DNA of 64,000 nucleotides from Verrucomicrobiia bacterium (GCA_030432235.1 JAUIHT010000001.1:1054001-1118000); one strand, 5' to 3'. Positions 43,960-54,473 are shown, numbered from the stretch's first letter. Notes: a model not told the origin generated them from the sequence alone. Made by a program: numbers and translations.

Positions 43960-46900
43960 ATGCAACGTACCCCCCAGTTCATTGTCACACGTCCAATCCG
44001 GCGGGCGCAGGATGGATTCGCGCTGGTGATCGCCCTGGCGCTGATGACCTTTATCATGCTGTTGCTGGTAATGACTTCCACCATCGTCCAACTGGACATG
44101 GCGACGCTACGCTCAAACCAGGCCCTGGCAGTTGCGCGTGACAACGCCCGGTTGGGCCTGCTGGTGGCTTTGGGGGAGCTGCAGAGCCAGACGGGGCCGG
44201 ACCAGCGCATCACAGCCAACGCCTCGCTGCTCAACGACGTTTCCACTCATCCGAACTGGGTGGGCGTTTGGGACTCCGAGGCCTGGAACCCGGACGCCCC
44301 ATCCGCGCAGCCCGATACCACGGCGCTGTTTCGTCGATGGTTGGTTTCCCTGCCGGACGCGGAGGAGTTCGGCCAGTCCCTCGACATCGAGAGTATGACC
44401 TTGCCCGAGGATGCCGGTAGCGGCTCGGGCTGGGAGCCGCTTGTGGGGGAGGGCACTCTGGGAGTTGGCGCCGCCGCGACCGACATCGTGCAGGCCGGCA
44501 AGCAGACCGTGCCGGGCAAGGGTCACTACGCCTATTGGGTCGGCGATGAGAATGTCAAAGCACGTTTCAACCTGACAGAAACCACCAGCCCATACGCCAC
44601 GGCTCCGGCTCAGGCCTTTGCTCTGGCGGCTCCTCAGCGCTGGCACATGGAACAGGTCGGCAAGGATGGGGCTTCTGCGACGGACGGTGATTTCGACGGT
44701 CTCTTTGATCCGCTGTCAGGCTCGCTTGAGAGCGTCTCTTCCGGTTCGGATGTCGGCCTGGCTGCGACTACGGAGGATAAGGCAGGTGATTTGCAGGCGG
44801 TTTACGGTAGCCGTTACCACGACTTGTCCCTCCACTCAATGGGACTGATGGCCAACGCCCGCGATGGCGGGCTCAAGCAGGACCTCAGCCTTGCCTTCGA
44901 GATGGACGAAACGGACTTCAACGATAGCGAGGATTTCGCCGTGGGCAGCGCGGGTTGGAACTCCCTCTACACCGACACCAATCCTGACGGGCAGTCGGTC
45001 AAGTCCATCTGGTGGCTCGAAAGCGACGATACGGACGAGCCGAACATGCACTATAAGGGTCCCACCTGGCACCTGTTGCGTGACTACTACAATCTCTACC
45101 GCGAAGTCAGTGACCCCACCGGCACGCCGACCTTGTCCGCCCGGCAGGCATTGCCGGTCCCGAAGAAGAACACCAACAATCGCAGTATATCCAGGGATTA
45201 TGACAACGGCCAAACCGTTTATAACTCCAATCTGCCCTTAATTCGACCGCGCAGCGTCAAGCTGGCCCCCGTGGTAGCGCGTGTGCAAATCGTGCTTAGT
45301 CTGACAGCGGTTCCGGTGGATAGCAGTACGGTTGTTTCTCCGGCCAGCTACACCAATTCCTCGGAGCCGGTTTATAAGCTTCGACTGATCGCGGACCCGA
45401 TTATCACGCTCTACAATCCTTATGGCGTCAACCTCCACTTCCAGGCCGTTACCATCGAGATCAACAATATCGTCAACTCCCTGCGCTGGGAGCTTAATGA
45501 CGTTGAGTCAAACCTTATGGCGCTGACGGAGATTTTTGCCCTCTCGCATCAGGGCTATCTGGACACCACCGATCCCGATAATTTCGTTTTCGGCATCGTT
45601 TCGATCGGCAATGATGATGAAGGCATCACGATGGCGCCCGGTGAGGTGAAGGTGTACTCGGCGGGAAATACATCGCCGGTCAATTATACCGAAGCCGTCG
45701 ATGCGATGGAGGGCTGGCCTACGGACGGTGGTTTTTTTGTCGAAACCCTGGACCCAGTTCCGGGCTTGAATGGAGGCGAGGGGAAGGAATACGGACATGA
45801 GCTCAACGTCGGCGGCAACGCCGTGAAAGGGGTTATACTGGGCAAGGCATCCGATACCCTCGCGGTCGATTTCGAGGAAATCTTTAGTGGCGGTACCGTT
45901 AAATGGATCAGCCGAAACAGTAATTTCAAGAGCTCCGAAAAGCAGATGTATATCAATGCTTATCTGGTGAGTCCCGATGCCTATGATGAGCGCCATGATG
46001 TCCACTCGAACCGGTTCATGGCTGATCGGGTGCCGCTTTACACGATGCTTCGGGCTAACGTTGAGTTTGGTGATTCCGCGATGATGGGGAATATCGGTCG
46101 TGTCCCCGAGAGCGGAAGCTACCCCTTCAGCCAGTTCATCAACAACAAGCAGACGCTCGGGCAGATCGACATCCGCCTGAAGACGGAAGACAACGATAGC
46201 CGCCCTTATCCGATGTTCGCCCTTTCATCGATGAATGCTTACGCGACTAACGTGCAGTCCGCCTTCGATGACAAATACGGAAAAATCAATCCTCCCTTCG
46301 AAGTTTCGCGTGAGCGCGTGGACGACATTTTTTCCGCCGTGCAATTCGACCCGGACACCAACCGCGGCTATTGGGGGCCGACCCGTGAGCTGCAGCCCGG
46401 CGCCAAGAGCTTCGTCGCGGGGTTTGATGTCCCCAAGGCACCGCTGGTTTCGCTGGGGCAGTTGCAGCATGTGGACACGGCAATTTACGGATACGAATCT
46501 TCCCATGCCATCGGCAACTCTTTCGCCTCACCGTGGATTCCCATCGACGAGATTGAGTTTACGGACAAGGCCAACATCGACACGGCGTTCCTGGCCAACA
46601 ATGCGCTTTGGGATGGGTACTTCTTCTCCTCACTGACACCGCAGGATACGGACATCTTCGGAACGAGTAGCGATATCGAAGAGGTGCTGACGGAGTTTAC
46701 TACAGGCGGGAAGCTCCTGCCTAACGCGCGCATGGCCTTTCTTGGTGATAAGGACGTGACCTTCGCCGATGCCGTCTTGGATGATGGCAAGATTCAACCC
46801 GATGCGCATCGCAAGAGCGCGGGATACTTGGGGGTCGAAGGTGCTTTCAATGTAAACTCCACTTCCGTTGAGGCCTGGAAGACGCTCTACGCCAGCATGG

Positions 46901-47598
46901 GCGAGGGCAGCTTGGTCCGGTTTGACGAAGCCGGTGAGCTGGTCGCGGGTAACACTACGGGCGAGATTCGCATCAGTCGTTTTTCCTTCCCGCTGGGTGA
47001 ACCCGGTGACAAATGGGCCGGCTATGCAACGCTAAGCGACACAGATATCCAGCGTCTAGCCGAGGAAACCGTGGAGCAGGTCAGGAAGCGCGGTCCCTTC
47101 CTGTCCATGGCGCAGTTCGTCAACCGCCAGATTGGCAGTGACCGCTCCGTGGCACAGGCTGGAGCCTTGCAGACCGCCATTAACGACGCGGACATCAACG
47201 ACGACAGCCAGCCCATCATCAGCGCGGAGTACACGGATAAGTATTATCCTGACTACCAGAGCGCCATGATTCCCACCGATACCGGTGCGGCGGGTTTTCT
47301 CACTCAGGCGGATTTGCTTTCGCAGCTTGGGCCTTTCCTCACCGTGCGCTCCGACACGTTTACTATCCGTGCCTATGGCGATGCGGTGGACCCGTTGACC
47401 GGACAGGTCGTTGCACGAGTCTGGTGCGAAGCGGTTGTGCAACGTCAGCCGGATTACATCGACAGTGCGAGTGACACAGCCTGGACGCGCCCTTACGACG
47501 ATAGCGGTGGCGATAACCTGGCGAGCAAGGTCAACCAGGACTTTGGCCGCGCTTACAAGATTGTGCAGTTCCGCTGGCTGGAGGAGGACGAAGTATGA
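43960..47598 (+). CDS. Giant pseudopilin-like protein (PilX/GspK-type N-terminus), locus B
   Basis: A 1212-residue paralogue of the 1245-residue protein of locus A. The N-terminus has a basic leader, G, then FALVIALALMTFIMLLLVM, without Glu5, as in GspK/PilX-type pseudopilins. Shared segments include ARLGLLVALGELQSQTGPDQRITA after the helix, GHYAYWVGDENVKARFNL, FLSMAQFVNRQI near the C-terminus, LTVRSDTFTIRAYGDAV and the ending FGRAYKIVQFRWLEEDEV. GC content is high and even along the gene, unlike its paralogue. The downstream partner gene overlaps it by 4 bases. It probably uses a type II secretion or type IV pilus apparatus encoded elsewhere; no such genes are in the window. Confidence 0.86.
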   Translation: MQRTPQFIVTRPIRRAQDGFALVIALALMTFIMLLLVMTSTIVQLDMATLRSNQALAVARDNARLGLLVALGELQSQTGPDQRITANASLLNDVSTHPNWVGVWDSEAWNPDAPSAQPDTTALFRRWLVSLPDAEEFGQSLDIESMTLPEDAGSGSGWEPLVGEGTLGVGAAATDIVQAGKQTVPGKGHYAYWVGDENVKARFNLTETTSPYATAPAQAFALAAPQRWHMEQVGKDGASATDGDFDGLFDPLSGSLESVSSGSDVGLAATTEDKAGDLQAVYGSRYHDLSLHSMGLMANARDGGLKQDLSLAFEMDETDFNDSEDFAVGSAGWNSLYTDTNPDGQSVKSIWWLESDDTDEPNMHYKGPTWHLLRDYYNLYREVSDPTGTPTLSARQALPVPKKNTNNRSISRDYDNGQTVYNSNLPLIRPRSVKLAPVVARVQIVLSLTAVPVDSSTVVSPASYTNSSEPVYKLRLIADPIITLYNPYGVNLHFQAVTIEINNIVNSLRWELNDVESNLMALTEIFALSHQGYLDTTDPDNFVFGIVSIGNDDEGITMAPGEVKVYSAGNTSPVNYTEAVDAMEGWPTDGGFFVETLDPVPGLNGGEGKEYGHELNVGGNAVKGVILGKASDTLAVDFEEIFSGGTVKWISRNSNFKSSEKQMYINAYLVSPDAYDERHDVHSNRFMADRVPLYTMLRANVEFGDSAMMGNIGRVPESGSYPFSQFINNKQTLGQIDIRLKTEDNDSRPYPMFALSSMNAYATNVQSAFDDKYGKINPPFEVSRERVDDIFSAVQFDPDTNRGYWGPTRELQPGAKSFVAGFDVPKAPLVSLGQLQHVDTAIYGYESSHAIGNSFASPWIPIDEIEFTDKANIDTAFLANNALWDGYFFSSLTPQDTDIFGTSSDIEEVLTEFTTGGKLLPNARMAFLGDKDVTFADAVLDDGKIQPDAHRKSAGYLGVEGAFNVNSTSVEAWKTLYASMGEGSLVRFDEAGELVAGNTTGEIRISRFSFPLGEPGDKWAGYATLSDTDIQRLAEETVEQVRKRGPFLSMAQFVNRQIGSDRSVAQAGALQTAINDADINDDSQPIISAEYTDKYYPDYQSAMIPTDTGAAGFLTQADLLSQLGPFLTVRSDTFTIRAYGDAVDPLTGQVVARVWCEAVVQRQPDYIDSASDTAWTRPYDDSGGDNLASKVNQDFGRAYKIVQFRWLEEDEV

Positions 47599-48275
47599 GA
47601 ATACGGCTGACATGTTTTCTCGCGCTGGTTTTCACACTGGCTACAACCACTTTGCAGGGGCAGGAGCGCCAAGTACGCTTTTCCTGCATCGGCTTTGGCA
47701 CGGTGCCGCAGGACATCTATTTTCAAAGCAGCACCGGCCAGCAGGAAGTCCTCGTCGGCGGCGGTGTGCGGGGCGCGCAACTGAGCTACACCGGGCTGAT
47801 GCCGCTACAGTTTTTTACACTCGTACCCGACGGTAAGGGTGGCCAGAGGCGGGTCGTACAGGCAGAGGCAAACATACCTGTGGATATCTCGGACGCGCTG
47901 CTGGTCTTTATGCCCGGCTCCAACGAGCCCGGAGAGTTGCCCTGGCGGGTGTACGTGATGAATGATGCCCGGAATGCCTTCAAGGCCGGCGAGATTCGCT
48001 TTGTGAATCTGGCCGAGAAACCCATCGCGGGTGTCCTCGGTGAAGACGTGGTACGCTTGCTGCCCGACCAGCAGGAAACGATTACACCCAAGACGAATAA
48101 AGAAGGCTTCGGGATTAAACTCGCCGCCTATCTGGATGAGCAGTGGGAGCCCTTCTTCAGCTCCCGGTGGCGCTACCGGAGTAATATCCGTATGATGATT
48201 CTTTTTCTGCCCGACAGTGAAACGGGCAAAGTGCTGATGCGGGCGGTTCCCGAGAATGTCGGTACCAACGGCTAA
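47595..48275 (+). CDS. Small secreted partner protein of the pseudopilin-like gene, locus B
   Basis: A 226-residue protein with signal peptide (LTCFLALVFTLATTTLQGQ), homologous by eye to the 245-residue product of 26892-27629. Function unknown. The shared plan is an N-terminal strand ending in QQEVLVGGGV, a DALLVFMPGSNEPGELPWRVYVMND stretch, IRFVNLAEKPIAGVLGEDVVRLLPDQQETI, and a beta hairpin RMMILFLPDSETG. The ATG overlaps the stop of the giant gene (ATGA-like junction, 47595-47598), so the two are translationally coupled. This repeats the gene order of locus A and supports a fixed two-gene module. Confidence 0.82.
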   Translation: MRIRLTCFLALVFTLATTTLQGQERQVRFSCIGFGTVPQDIYFQSSTGQQEVLVGGGVRGAQLSYTGLMPLQFFTLVPDGKGGQRRVVQAEANIPVDISDALLVFMPGSNEPGELPWRVYVMNDARNAFKAGEIRFVNLAEKPIAGVLGEDVVRLLPDQQETITPKTNKEGFGIKLAAYLDEQWEPFFSSRWRYRSNIRMMILFLPDSETGKVLMRAVPENVGTNG

Positions 48276-48282
48276 CGGAGGG

Positions 48283-48296
48283 TTTAACTGTTTGAA
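48283..48296. promoter_or_regulatory. Shared palindrome, degenerate copy
   Basis: TTTAACTGTTTGAA matches TTCAATTGATTGAA at 10 or more of 14 positions and is flanked by GGT and TAACC, so the extended site is itself nearly palindromic. It lies 63 bases before the GH42 gene. Weaker evidence than the exact copies. Confidence 0.45.
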
Positions 48297-48359
48297 TAAC
48301 CAGGTGCGTCGCGTCCCGGCGCATTCCATCGCATTGATTGCTAATAGTATACGAAGAGC

Positions 48360-50378
48360 ATGACGAACTCAAATGAGATTAGCCTCCAGCTTGGCGCCGC
48401 CTGGTATCCAGAACAGTACCCGAAGCATACCTGGGCCGGGGATTTGCGCTCCATGCGTGAACTGGGTATGACCGCGGTGCGCATGGGCGAGTTTGCCTGG
48501 GCGTGCCTGGAGCCCACCGAGGGGAAGTACGATTTTGCCTGGCTGTGCGAAGCGATGGACCTGCTGGCCGAGCATGAAATAGGTTGCGTGCTTTGTACGC
48601 CCACCGCCACGCCGCCGCACTGGTTTTTGAAGAAGCACCCGGAGGCGGGCTTCGTGGATCCGAGCGGCTATCAGCACAAGCACGGGGCACGTCAACACGC
48701 CTCTTACAACAGTCCCGTTTTTCGTAACTATGCCCATCGCATTACACGGGAGCTGGTGCGGGTCGCCTCCCGCCATCCTGCCATTATCGCATGGCAGACC
48801 GACAACGAGCTGGGTTCCCACCAGCAGCGTTGCCTGTCACCGGACTCGGTGGCCAAGTGGCACCAATGGCTCGAAAAACGTTACGGCAGTATCGACGCGC
48901 TCAACGAAGCCTGGCACACCGTCGTTTGGAGTCAGCGCTACGCCAGCTTCGCCGATGTGCCCCCGCCGTACCAGCTTTGCTACTATACGCACAACTTTGC
49001 CCTGACGCTTAATTACCGTCGCTTCATGGCGGATTCCATCGCGGAGTTCCAGGCCGAGCAGGTGGCTATCATCAAGGAATACAGCAAGGCGCCGGTCACG
49101 CACAACAGCACGACCAAGACGGACGACTGGGGCCTTACACGCGCGCTCGACTTTGCCTCCTCCGATATTTACACCTGCCGGCAACCGCCGACCAACATAC
49201 ACTTCCGGTTCGATTTCATGCGAAACATCCTTCCGGGTAAACCGTTCTGGACTCTCGAAACCTCCAGCGAGGATTTCCTGGAGGGCAGCCTGATCGAGCG
49301 TGGCTGGATGGGTTGCTACAGCTTCCTCAACTACGCCATGGGAGGGAGCGGCTTTTTCTACTGGCCCTGGAGACAACAGCCGGGCGGCGCGGAAATCATC
49401 AACAACTCCATCGTTTATGCCAACGGCCAGCCGGCTACCGGCTGGGACAATGTCGCGGAGGCAGTCGAGGTACGGAAGCAGCTCCAGCCGGTCCTGAAGG
49501 AATTCAGACCCGTACCGGCTGATGTCGTCTTTGTCCGCTCCGAGGTGAACGGACGCTATTTCTATGAGGACGCCGCCGGAGGCCTGGAGGCCAATTACGA
49601 TTATGCCGAGCGCGTTCGCCAGCATTATCAGACCTTGCTGGACCTGGGTATTTGGCGGGATGTGATCTTTGACGAAGCCGAGGTGCCGGACTGCCGCGTT
49701 TTACTCACGCCTTACCTGCCGTGTATCTCGGAAAGTCTGATCGAGCGCGCACTCCAGCTTGTCGAGCAAGGCGCGACATGGGTGGCCGGTCCCTACTGCG
49801 GCATGCGTACCCAGGACCATGCCGCGCATACGGACTACCTGATGGGTCGGCTTGAGGAGCGTATCGGCTTCAGGACGCGTTACCTGTTTCATTCCGGGCC
49901 CTTGGCCGTGGAGGTAGGGGGACGTGCCGGGCATACCAACCAGTTCGCTGTTATGTTCGAGCCGCAGGACGAAGACGAAGTCCTCGGCACTTATACGACC
50001 AAGCGCTTCCAGGGAATGGCCTGGGGGCTGCGCCGTGCGTACGGAAAGGGAGCGATTTACCTGCCCGGTACCGAGCTCGACCAACGCGGTCGCCGCCATC
50101 TGTTGAAGGGCATCTTTGAGCGCGAGGGCATTCAGCGCTACCCGATTGCCGAGCGTGTTACATCCATCCCGCTGCAAACTGAGTCCGGGCGGGAGGCGCT
50201 GGCTTTGTGCAATTGGGGTGGGCGGGAGCAAGCTCTGGACATTGGAGACGTTAGCATCCTGACTAGTTCCGGTGAAGTTTCCCGGCAGGACGAGCAGGTT
50301 ATACTGCAGCCTTTTTCCTGGGCGGTAGCGGAGTTGGTCCATGCCCGAAAGCCGGCACCGGTTCTGGCGGAGGCCTGA
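48360..50378 (+). CDS. GH42 beta-galactosidase
   Basis: A 672-residue family GH42 enzyme that removes terminal beta-galactose. The N-terminus LGAAWYPEQYPKHTWAGDLRSM and RMGEFAWACLEPTEGKYDF are typical; the acid/base is Glu150 in WQTDNELG and the nucleophile Glu300 in FWTLETSS. The trimerisation and C-terminal domains are recognisable from about 380 onward. No signal peptide is visible, so it acts on imported galacto-oligosaccharides. It follows the small partner gene by 84 bases and has its own candidate regulatory palindrome. With the sulfatases it hints at sulfated galactans or galactose-containing algal glycans as targets. Confidence 0.95.
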   Translation: MTNSNEISLQLGAAWYPEQYPKHTWAGDLRSMRELGMTAVRMGEFAWACLEPTEGKYDFAWLCEAMDLLAEHEIGCVLCTPTATPPHWFLKKHPEAGFVDPSGYQHKHGARQHASYNSPVFRNYAHRITRELVRVASRHPAIIAWQTDNELGSHQQRCLSPDSVAKWHQWLEKRYGSIDALNEAWHTVVWSQRYASFADVPPPYQLCYYTHNFALTLNYRRFMADSIAEFQAEQVAIIKEYSKAPVTHNSTTKTDDWGLTRALDFASSDIYTCRQPPTNIHFRFDFMRNILPGKPFWTLETSSEDFLEGSLIERGWMGCYSFLNYAMGGSGFFYWPWRQQPGGAEIINNSIVYANGQPATGWDNVAEAVEVRKQLQPVLKEFRPVPADVVFVRSEVNGRYFYEDAAGGLEANYDYAERVRQHYQTLLDLGIWRDVIFDEAEVPDCRVLLTPYLPCISESLIERALQLVEQGATWVAGPYCGMRTQDHAAHTDYLMGRLEERIGFRTRYLFHSGPLAVEVGGRAGHTNQFAVMFEPQDEDEVLGTYTTKRFQGMAWGLRRAYGKGAIYLPGTELDQRGRRHLLKGIFEREGIQRYPIAERVTSIPLQTESGREALALCNWGGREQALDIGDVSILTSSGEVSRQDEQVILQPFSWAVAELVHARKPAPVLAEA

Positions 50379-50429
50379 GCGCGCATGCTCCATAAGGCGG
50401 CTTTAGCGAGTGTCTGGTTCCGCCGGAGA

Positions 50430-50443
50430 TTCAATTGATTGAA
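50430..50443. promoter_or_regulatory. Shared palindrome, exact copy 2
   Basis: TTCAATTGATTGAA, 206 bases before the first giant esterase gene (50650). The distance leaves room for a long leader, which contains the C-rich stretch ACCTACCCCTAACCC near 50555. Confidence 0.7.
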
Positions 50444-50649
50444 CATGCGCGCGCATTGTTTGCGGGGATTTATGTGCGTTTAATAAAGGCCTTATGAAAG
50501 GCGCTTGTTTTTCGAAGAACGGGATCCGGGCGTCATCTCGCAACGTTTAATTGCACCTACCCCTAACCCTCGAAAATACCCCTGGCTGAGTTTGGCCCTT
50601 CTTGTGTCGTGCCATGCTTCGGGGTGCTATCAAAGTATAAACTAATAAA

Positions 50650-53600
50650 ATGAAATACTATAAGTTGACCCTAACATTCCTGTTCGCGTGCTTGCTACAC
50701 GCACTGATTCTGCCCCTGCAGGCAGTCACCATGGAAGACTTCGAGGCCCGCATATACGATCCGGATGACGATCCGAATACCGACAATTTGCACAACCGCC
50801 TCTTTATCCCGAAGGATTACGATACGAATAAAAGCTATCCCCTCGTCATTCACTTGCACGGCCTGGGCTCGGGTAACGGCAACAACATCACGCAGATGGC
50901 CGACCATGGTCACGGCGGCATGTACTTTGCCGAAGACGACCAGCAGGCCTACGAGCCGTCCTTCGTGCTTATTCCACAGGAGCCGGTGGGATCGACTCAC
51001 TGGCACCAGCAGCCCGTGAAGGGGCTCCTTATCGGTCTGATCGATTCGGTGTTGTCAGAATACTCGAACATCGATCCGGATCGTGTCTATTTGGGAGGAA
51101 TATCCATGGGAGGAAACGGTACCTGGAGTCATCTGGTCCAACAGCCCAATAAATTCGCCGCCGCTTACATCCTCGCCGGTGCCGGAGGTACGGGCAGTGC
51201 TTCCAGCATCGATCATGTTCCGATGTGGTTCCTGCACGGTAATGCGGACACGACCGTCTCTTACAGTACATCGGTGAATCGCGTGAACACACTGCGTGGC
51301 CTGGGCGCACCGGTCATCTTTACCACCTTCGATAATGTTGGGCACGCTATCGGCCCGCGTAGCGGAAGCATCTACGACCTCTACGTCTGGCTGATGAGTC
51401 AGCGACGCGGACAGGTTGCCCAGGGTGCGCCTCTGTTGCGCATCACCGAGTATTCCGTGGACAGCAACCTGGACATCTCCGGCGTCGCCCTCGACGACCT
51501 CGCGCAGGTTGACGATGTAGACTGGTCTAACAGCGCGGGCGGCAGCGGTACGGCCACCGGCACGTCGAGTTGGTCTGCCAGCAACATCACACTGTCCGGC
51601 GGCACAAATCTCGTCACGGTTACGGCCACTGGCTGGTCCTACGATGAAAGCAACACCAGCGGCTTCACCACCTTCAGTCAGGCGCTGCAAATCCTGGGCT
51701 TTTCAGCGCCGAGTGGTGATGTTACCGCGCCGGTCATGGTCACCACCAGCCCATCGCACACCGGCTTCTCCGTGACCACGGCGACTACGCCGCTTAGCTT
51801 TACCGGTACCGCTTCCGACGACACCGGGGTCAGCAGCGTGACCTGGGCGACGGACCGCGGGTACAGCGGCACGGCTTCCGGCACGACGTCATGGTCCGCT
51901 TCCATCGCGCTCGAATTGGACGTGAACACCGTCGAAATTACCGCCATGGACGCCAACGGCAACTTGCACGCGCAGGTCTTCGAAGTGAACTACACCGGCA
52001 CGGTGGTCAATGAAGCGCCGGAAGTCCGCACCGGTCCGGACCTTCTCCTGGCTATGCCGTACAACACCGCCGACCTCGATGCCGCGGTTGGCGATGACGG
52101 CCTGCCGTTGGCGTTCAGTGTGGAATGGACCAAGGAGTCCGGCCCCGGTACCGTCACCTTTGGCGATGCCTATGAGATCGACACCACCGCCACCTTCTCC
52201 ACGCCGGGAACCTACGTGCTGCGCCTGACTGCGGACGACTCCTCGCTGACCGGTTACGACGAGGTCACGGTCATTGTGCGTGGAACCCCTGTGGCGATTT
52301 CCGGTCCCGGCGTGTTGGGCATCAATTGCCGCGGCACATCGTCCTACACGGCATCGGACGGCACGGTGTATTATCCCGATGATACCTATGCGGAGCTCCT
52401 GGGTGGCGGTTCGCATACCAGCAGCGCGGCTATCGCGGACACGACCGACGATACGATTTACCAGACGGGCTATTTCCCGCGCGGTGATGTGCTCTGGCGC
52501 AACATCCCGCTGTCCAACGGCGAGTACGTCGTCACCCTGAAGATGGTCAACCCGAACAATGCGGTGGGTAAACGACTCGGTGATTACTACATCGAGGGCA
52601 TGCGCGTCCTCAACGACTTCGATGTGCGCGCATACGTGGCCAAGGATACCGCACTGGATCGCTCCTTCGCGGTAACCATCACGGACGGCGATCTCGATGT
52701 GATTTTGTTCGAAGCCAACGACAAGCCGTTGCTTTGCGGTATCCTCGTGCAGCAGGCCGACACCGGTTCGCCGACGAACACCGCGCCCACCGTCGATGCG
52801 GGCGCCGACCAGTCCGTGTTGTTGGCCAATGGGGCCTCTCTCGATGGCACGGTGACCGACGATGGTCTTGCTCCCGGTAATCCAACGCCGACCACCACGT
52901 GGAGCAAGGACAGTGGCCCCGGCACCGTCACCTTCGGCAGCGCCAGCGCGGTGGATACCACGGCCGACTTCTCCGTGGACGGTACCTACGTCCTGCGCCT
53001 GACTGCGGACGACGGCGACCTGAGCAGCTACGACACGGTAACTATTACCGTAACCGATCAGAGCGCACCCACGGCCAGCCGCACGGTGGTCTACGATTTC
53101 GGCGGCCAGTCCGTTCCTTCGGGCAACTGGAACCTCGTGCGATACTATGGCGTCAACGACAACGTCTACGATGCGGTCGATACCGACGGTAACTCAACGC
53201 CTTTCGATCTGGTCATCAACGATGACTTCAAAGGCCGCGATTACAACGGCTTCACCGGTTTGTCCAACTATCCCGACGAGGCGACCTTCGACGCCTTCTA
53301 CACGAATCTGACCAACCCCGCGGAGATTGCCTTCCAGGGACTGATTCCGGCGGCGAACTATAGCGTCACCATCTTCGCATCGATAGAGAACACGGGTTCA
53401 CCTGGCGACTATGTCGGCAAGTATACCATCGATAGCGTGGACGAGACCCTCGACGCGGAAAACAACACCGCGCAGGTCGTCACCTTTGGTTCGGTGACTC
53501 CGGACTCCGGCGGCGAAATCGTACTCAGCATGGTTTCCAACACTGGTTCGGGCATCGCCCTGGTCAACGTCATCGAGCTGACCGAGCTCGCGGCCAATGA

Positions 53601-54408
53601 GGCCCCGGTAGTCGACGCCGGCTCCGATGCCTCCGTCAATCTCTCCACCGGCGCATCTCTCGACGGCACGGTGACGGATGACGGTAACGCGCCGGGTAGT
53701 GCCACACCCACGACGACATGGAGCAAGGTCAGCGGCCCGGGCACGGTTACCTTCGGGGATGCCAATGCAGTGGACACCACGGCGACTTTTTCCGCCGCCG
53801 GGGAATACGTTCTGCAGCTCTACGCCACCGACGGGGACATGAGCGACTCCGACACGGTGACGATTACCGTCATCGACGACAGTACACCGGTGCTTCAAAA
53901 GCGGCTCTACTTCGATTTCGGCGGCCAGGTTACGCCTTCGGCCAACTGGAATCTTGTGCGCTACTATGGCGTCAATGACGGGGTGACGGATGCGGTCGAT
54001 ACCAACGGAAATGCGACATCCATCGACTTGCGCATCACCGACGACTTCAAGGGGCGCAACCTCACCGGCGTCACAGGTGAAGCGCCTTATGATGACGATG
54101 CCGCCTACGACTCCTTCTACACAAACCTGGGCAACCTGGCCGAGTTTGACCTGGAGGACCTCGACACCAATGCGACCTACACCGTCACCATCGTCGCGTC
54201 GGCGGACGAGGCCTGGAGCGGTGAGTTCACCATCGGCGGTACGCTGGTGACCGACGGTGCGGCGGCGGATGAAATTGCCACCATCACCGTTTCGGATGTC
54301 GTGCCGACGCAATCCGGCACCATCACGATCGAGTTTCATGCGGAAAACGATACCGGCTCGATCTTCATCAACATCCTCGATCTGGCGGAGTATACCACGG
54401 GCAGTTAA
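50650..54408 (+). CDS. Giant secreted esterase with malectin-like and repeated PKD domains
   Basis: A 1252-residue exported protein. After the signal peptide (FLFACLLHALILPLQA) is a PHB-depolymerase/feruloyl-esterase-like alpha/beta hydrolase with Ser152 in GGISMGGNG, Asp200 in HGNADTT and His232 in NVGHAIG. Then follow an Ig-like stretch (VDWSNSAGGSG), a second Ig-like stretch (SFTGTASDDTGVSSVTW), a PKD domain, a malectin-like sugar-binding domain (LGINCRGTSS to LCGILVQQ), and a tandem pair, each a PKD domain plus an unrecognised module of about 150 residues beginning YDFGGQ or FDFGGQ. No anchor is seen. It would remove acyl groups from a polysaccharide. A strong terminator follows. Confidence 0.88.
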   Translation: MKYYKLTLTFLFACLLHALILPLQAVTMEDFEARIYDPDDDPNTDNLHNRLFIPKDYDTNKSYPLVIHLHGLGSGNGNNITQMADHGHGGMYFAEDDQQAYEPSFVLIPQEPVGSTHWHQQPVKGLLIGLIDSVLSEYSNIDPDRVYLGGISMGGNGTWSHLVQQPNKFAAAYILAGAGGTGSASSIDHVPMWFLHGNADTTVSYSTSVNRVNTLRGLGAPVIFTTFDNVGHAIGPRSGSIYDLYVWLMSQRRGQVAQGAPLLRITEYSVDSNLDISGVALDDLAQVDDVDWSNSAGGSGTATGTSSWSASNITLSGGTNLVTVTATGWSYDESNTSGFTTFSQALQILGFSAPSGDVTAPVMVTTSPSHTGFSVTTATTPLSFTGTASDDTGVSSVTWATDRGYSGTASGTTSWSASIALELDVNTVEITAMDANGNLHAQVFEVNYTGTVVNEAPEVRTGPDLLLAMPYNTADLDAAVGDDGLPLAFSVEWTKESGPGTVTFGDAYEIDTTATFSTPGTYVLRLTADDSSLTGYDEVTVIVRGTPVAISGPGVLGINCRGTSSYTASDGTVYYPDDTYAELLGGGSHTSSAAIADTTDDTIYQTGYFPRGDVLWRNIPLSNGEYVVTLKMVNPNNAVGKRLGDYYIEGMRVLNDFDVRAYVAKDTALDRSFAVTITDGDLDVILFEANDKPLLCGILVQQADTGSPTNTAPTVDAGADQSVLLANGASLDGTVTDDGLAPGNPTPTTTWSKDSGPGTVTFGSASAVDTTADFSVDGTYVLRLTADDGDLSSYDTVTITVTDQSAPTASRTVVYDFGGQSVPSGNWNLVRYYGVNDNVYDAVDTDGNSTPFDLVINDDFKGRDYNGFTGLSNYPDEATFDAFYTNLTNPAEIAFQGLIPAANYSVTIFASIENTGSPGDYVGKYTIDSVDETLDAENNTAQVVTFGSVTPDSGGEIVLSMVSNTGSGIALVNVIELTELAANEAPVVDAGSDASVNLSTGASLDGTVTDDGNAPGSATPTTTWSKVSGPGTVTFGDANAVDTTATFSAAGEYVLQLYATDGDMSDSDTVTITVIDDSTPVLQKRLYFDFGGQVTPSANWNLVRYYGVNDGVTDAVDTNGNATSIDLRITDDFKGRNLTGVTGEAPYDDDAAYDSFYTNLGNLAEFDLEDLDTNATYTVTIVASADEAWSGEFTIGGTLVTDGAAADEIATITVSDVVPTQSGTITIEFHAENDTGSIFINILDLAEYTTGS

Positions 54409-54443
54409 TGCCTGTTCGCATCGCCGACTACACACGGTAAAAG

Positions 54444-54473
54444 AAAGCCCCCGCATGACGCGGGGGCTTTTTT
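54444..54473 (+). terminator. Rho-independent terminator
   Basis: A GCCCCCGC/GCGGGGGC stem with loop ATGA and a run of six T follows the esterase gene by about 36 bases. A-rich sequence on the other side means it may also serve the convergent sulfatase transcript ending at 54521. Confidence 0.92.
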
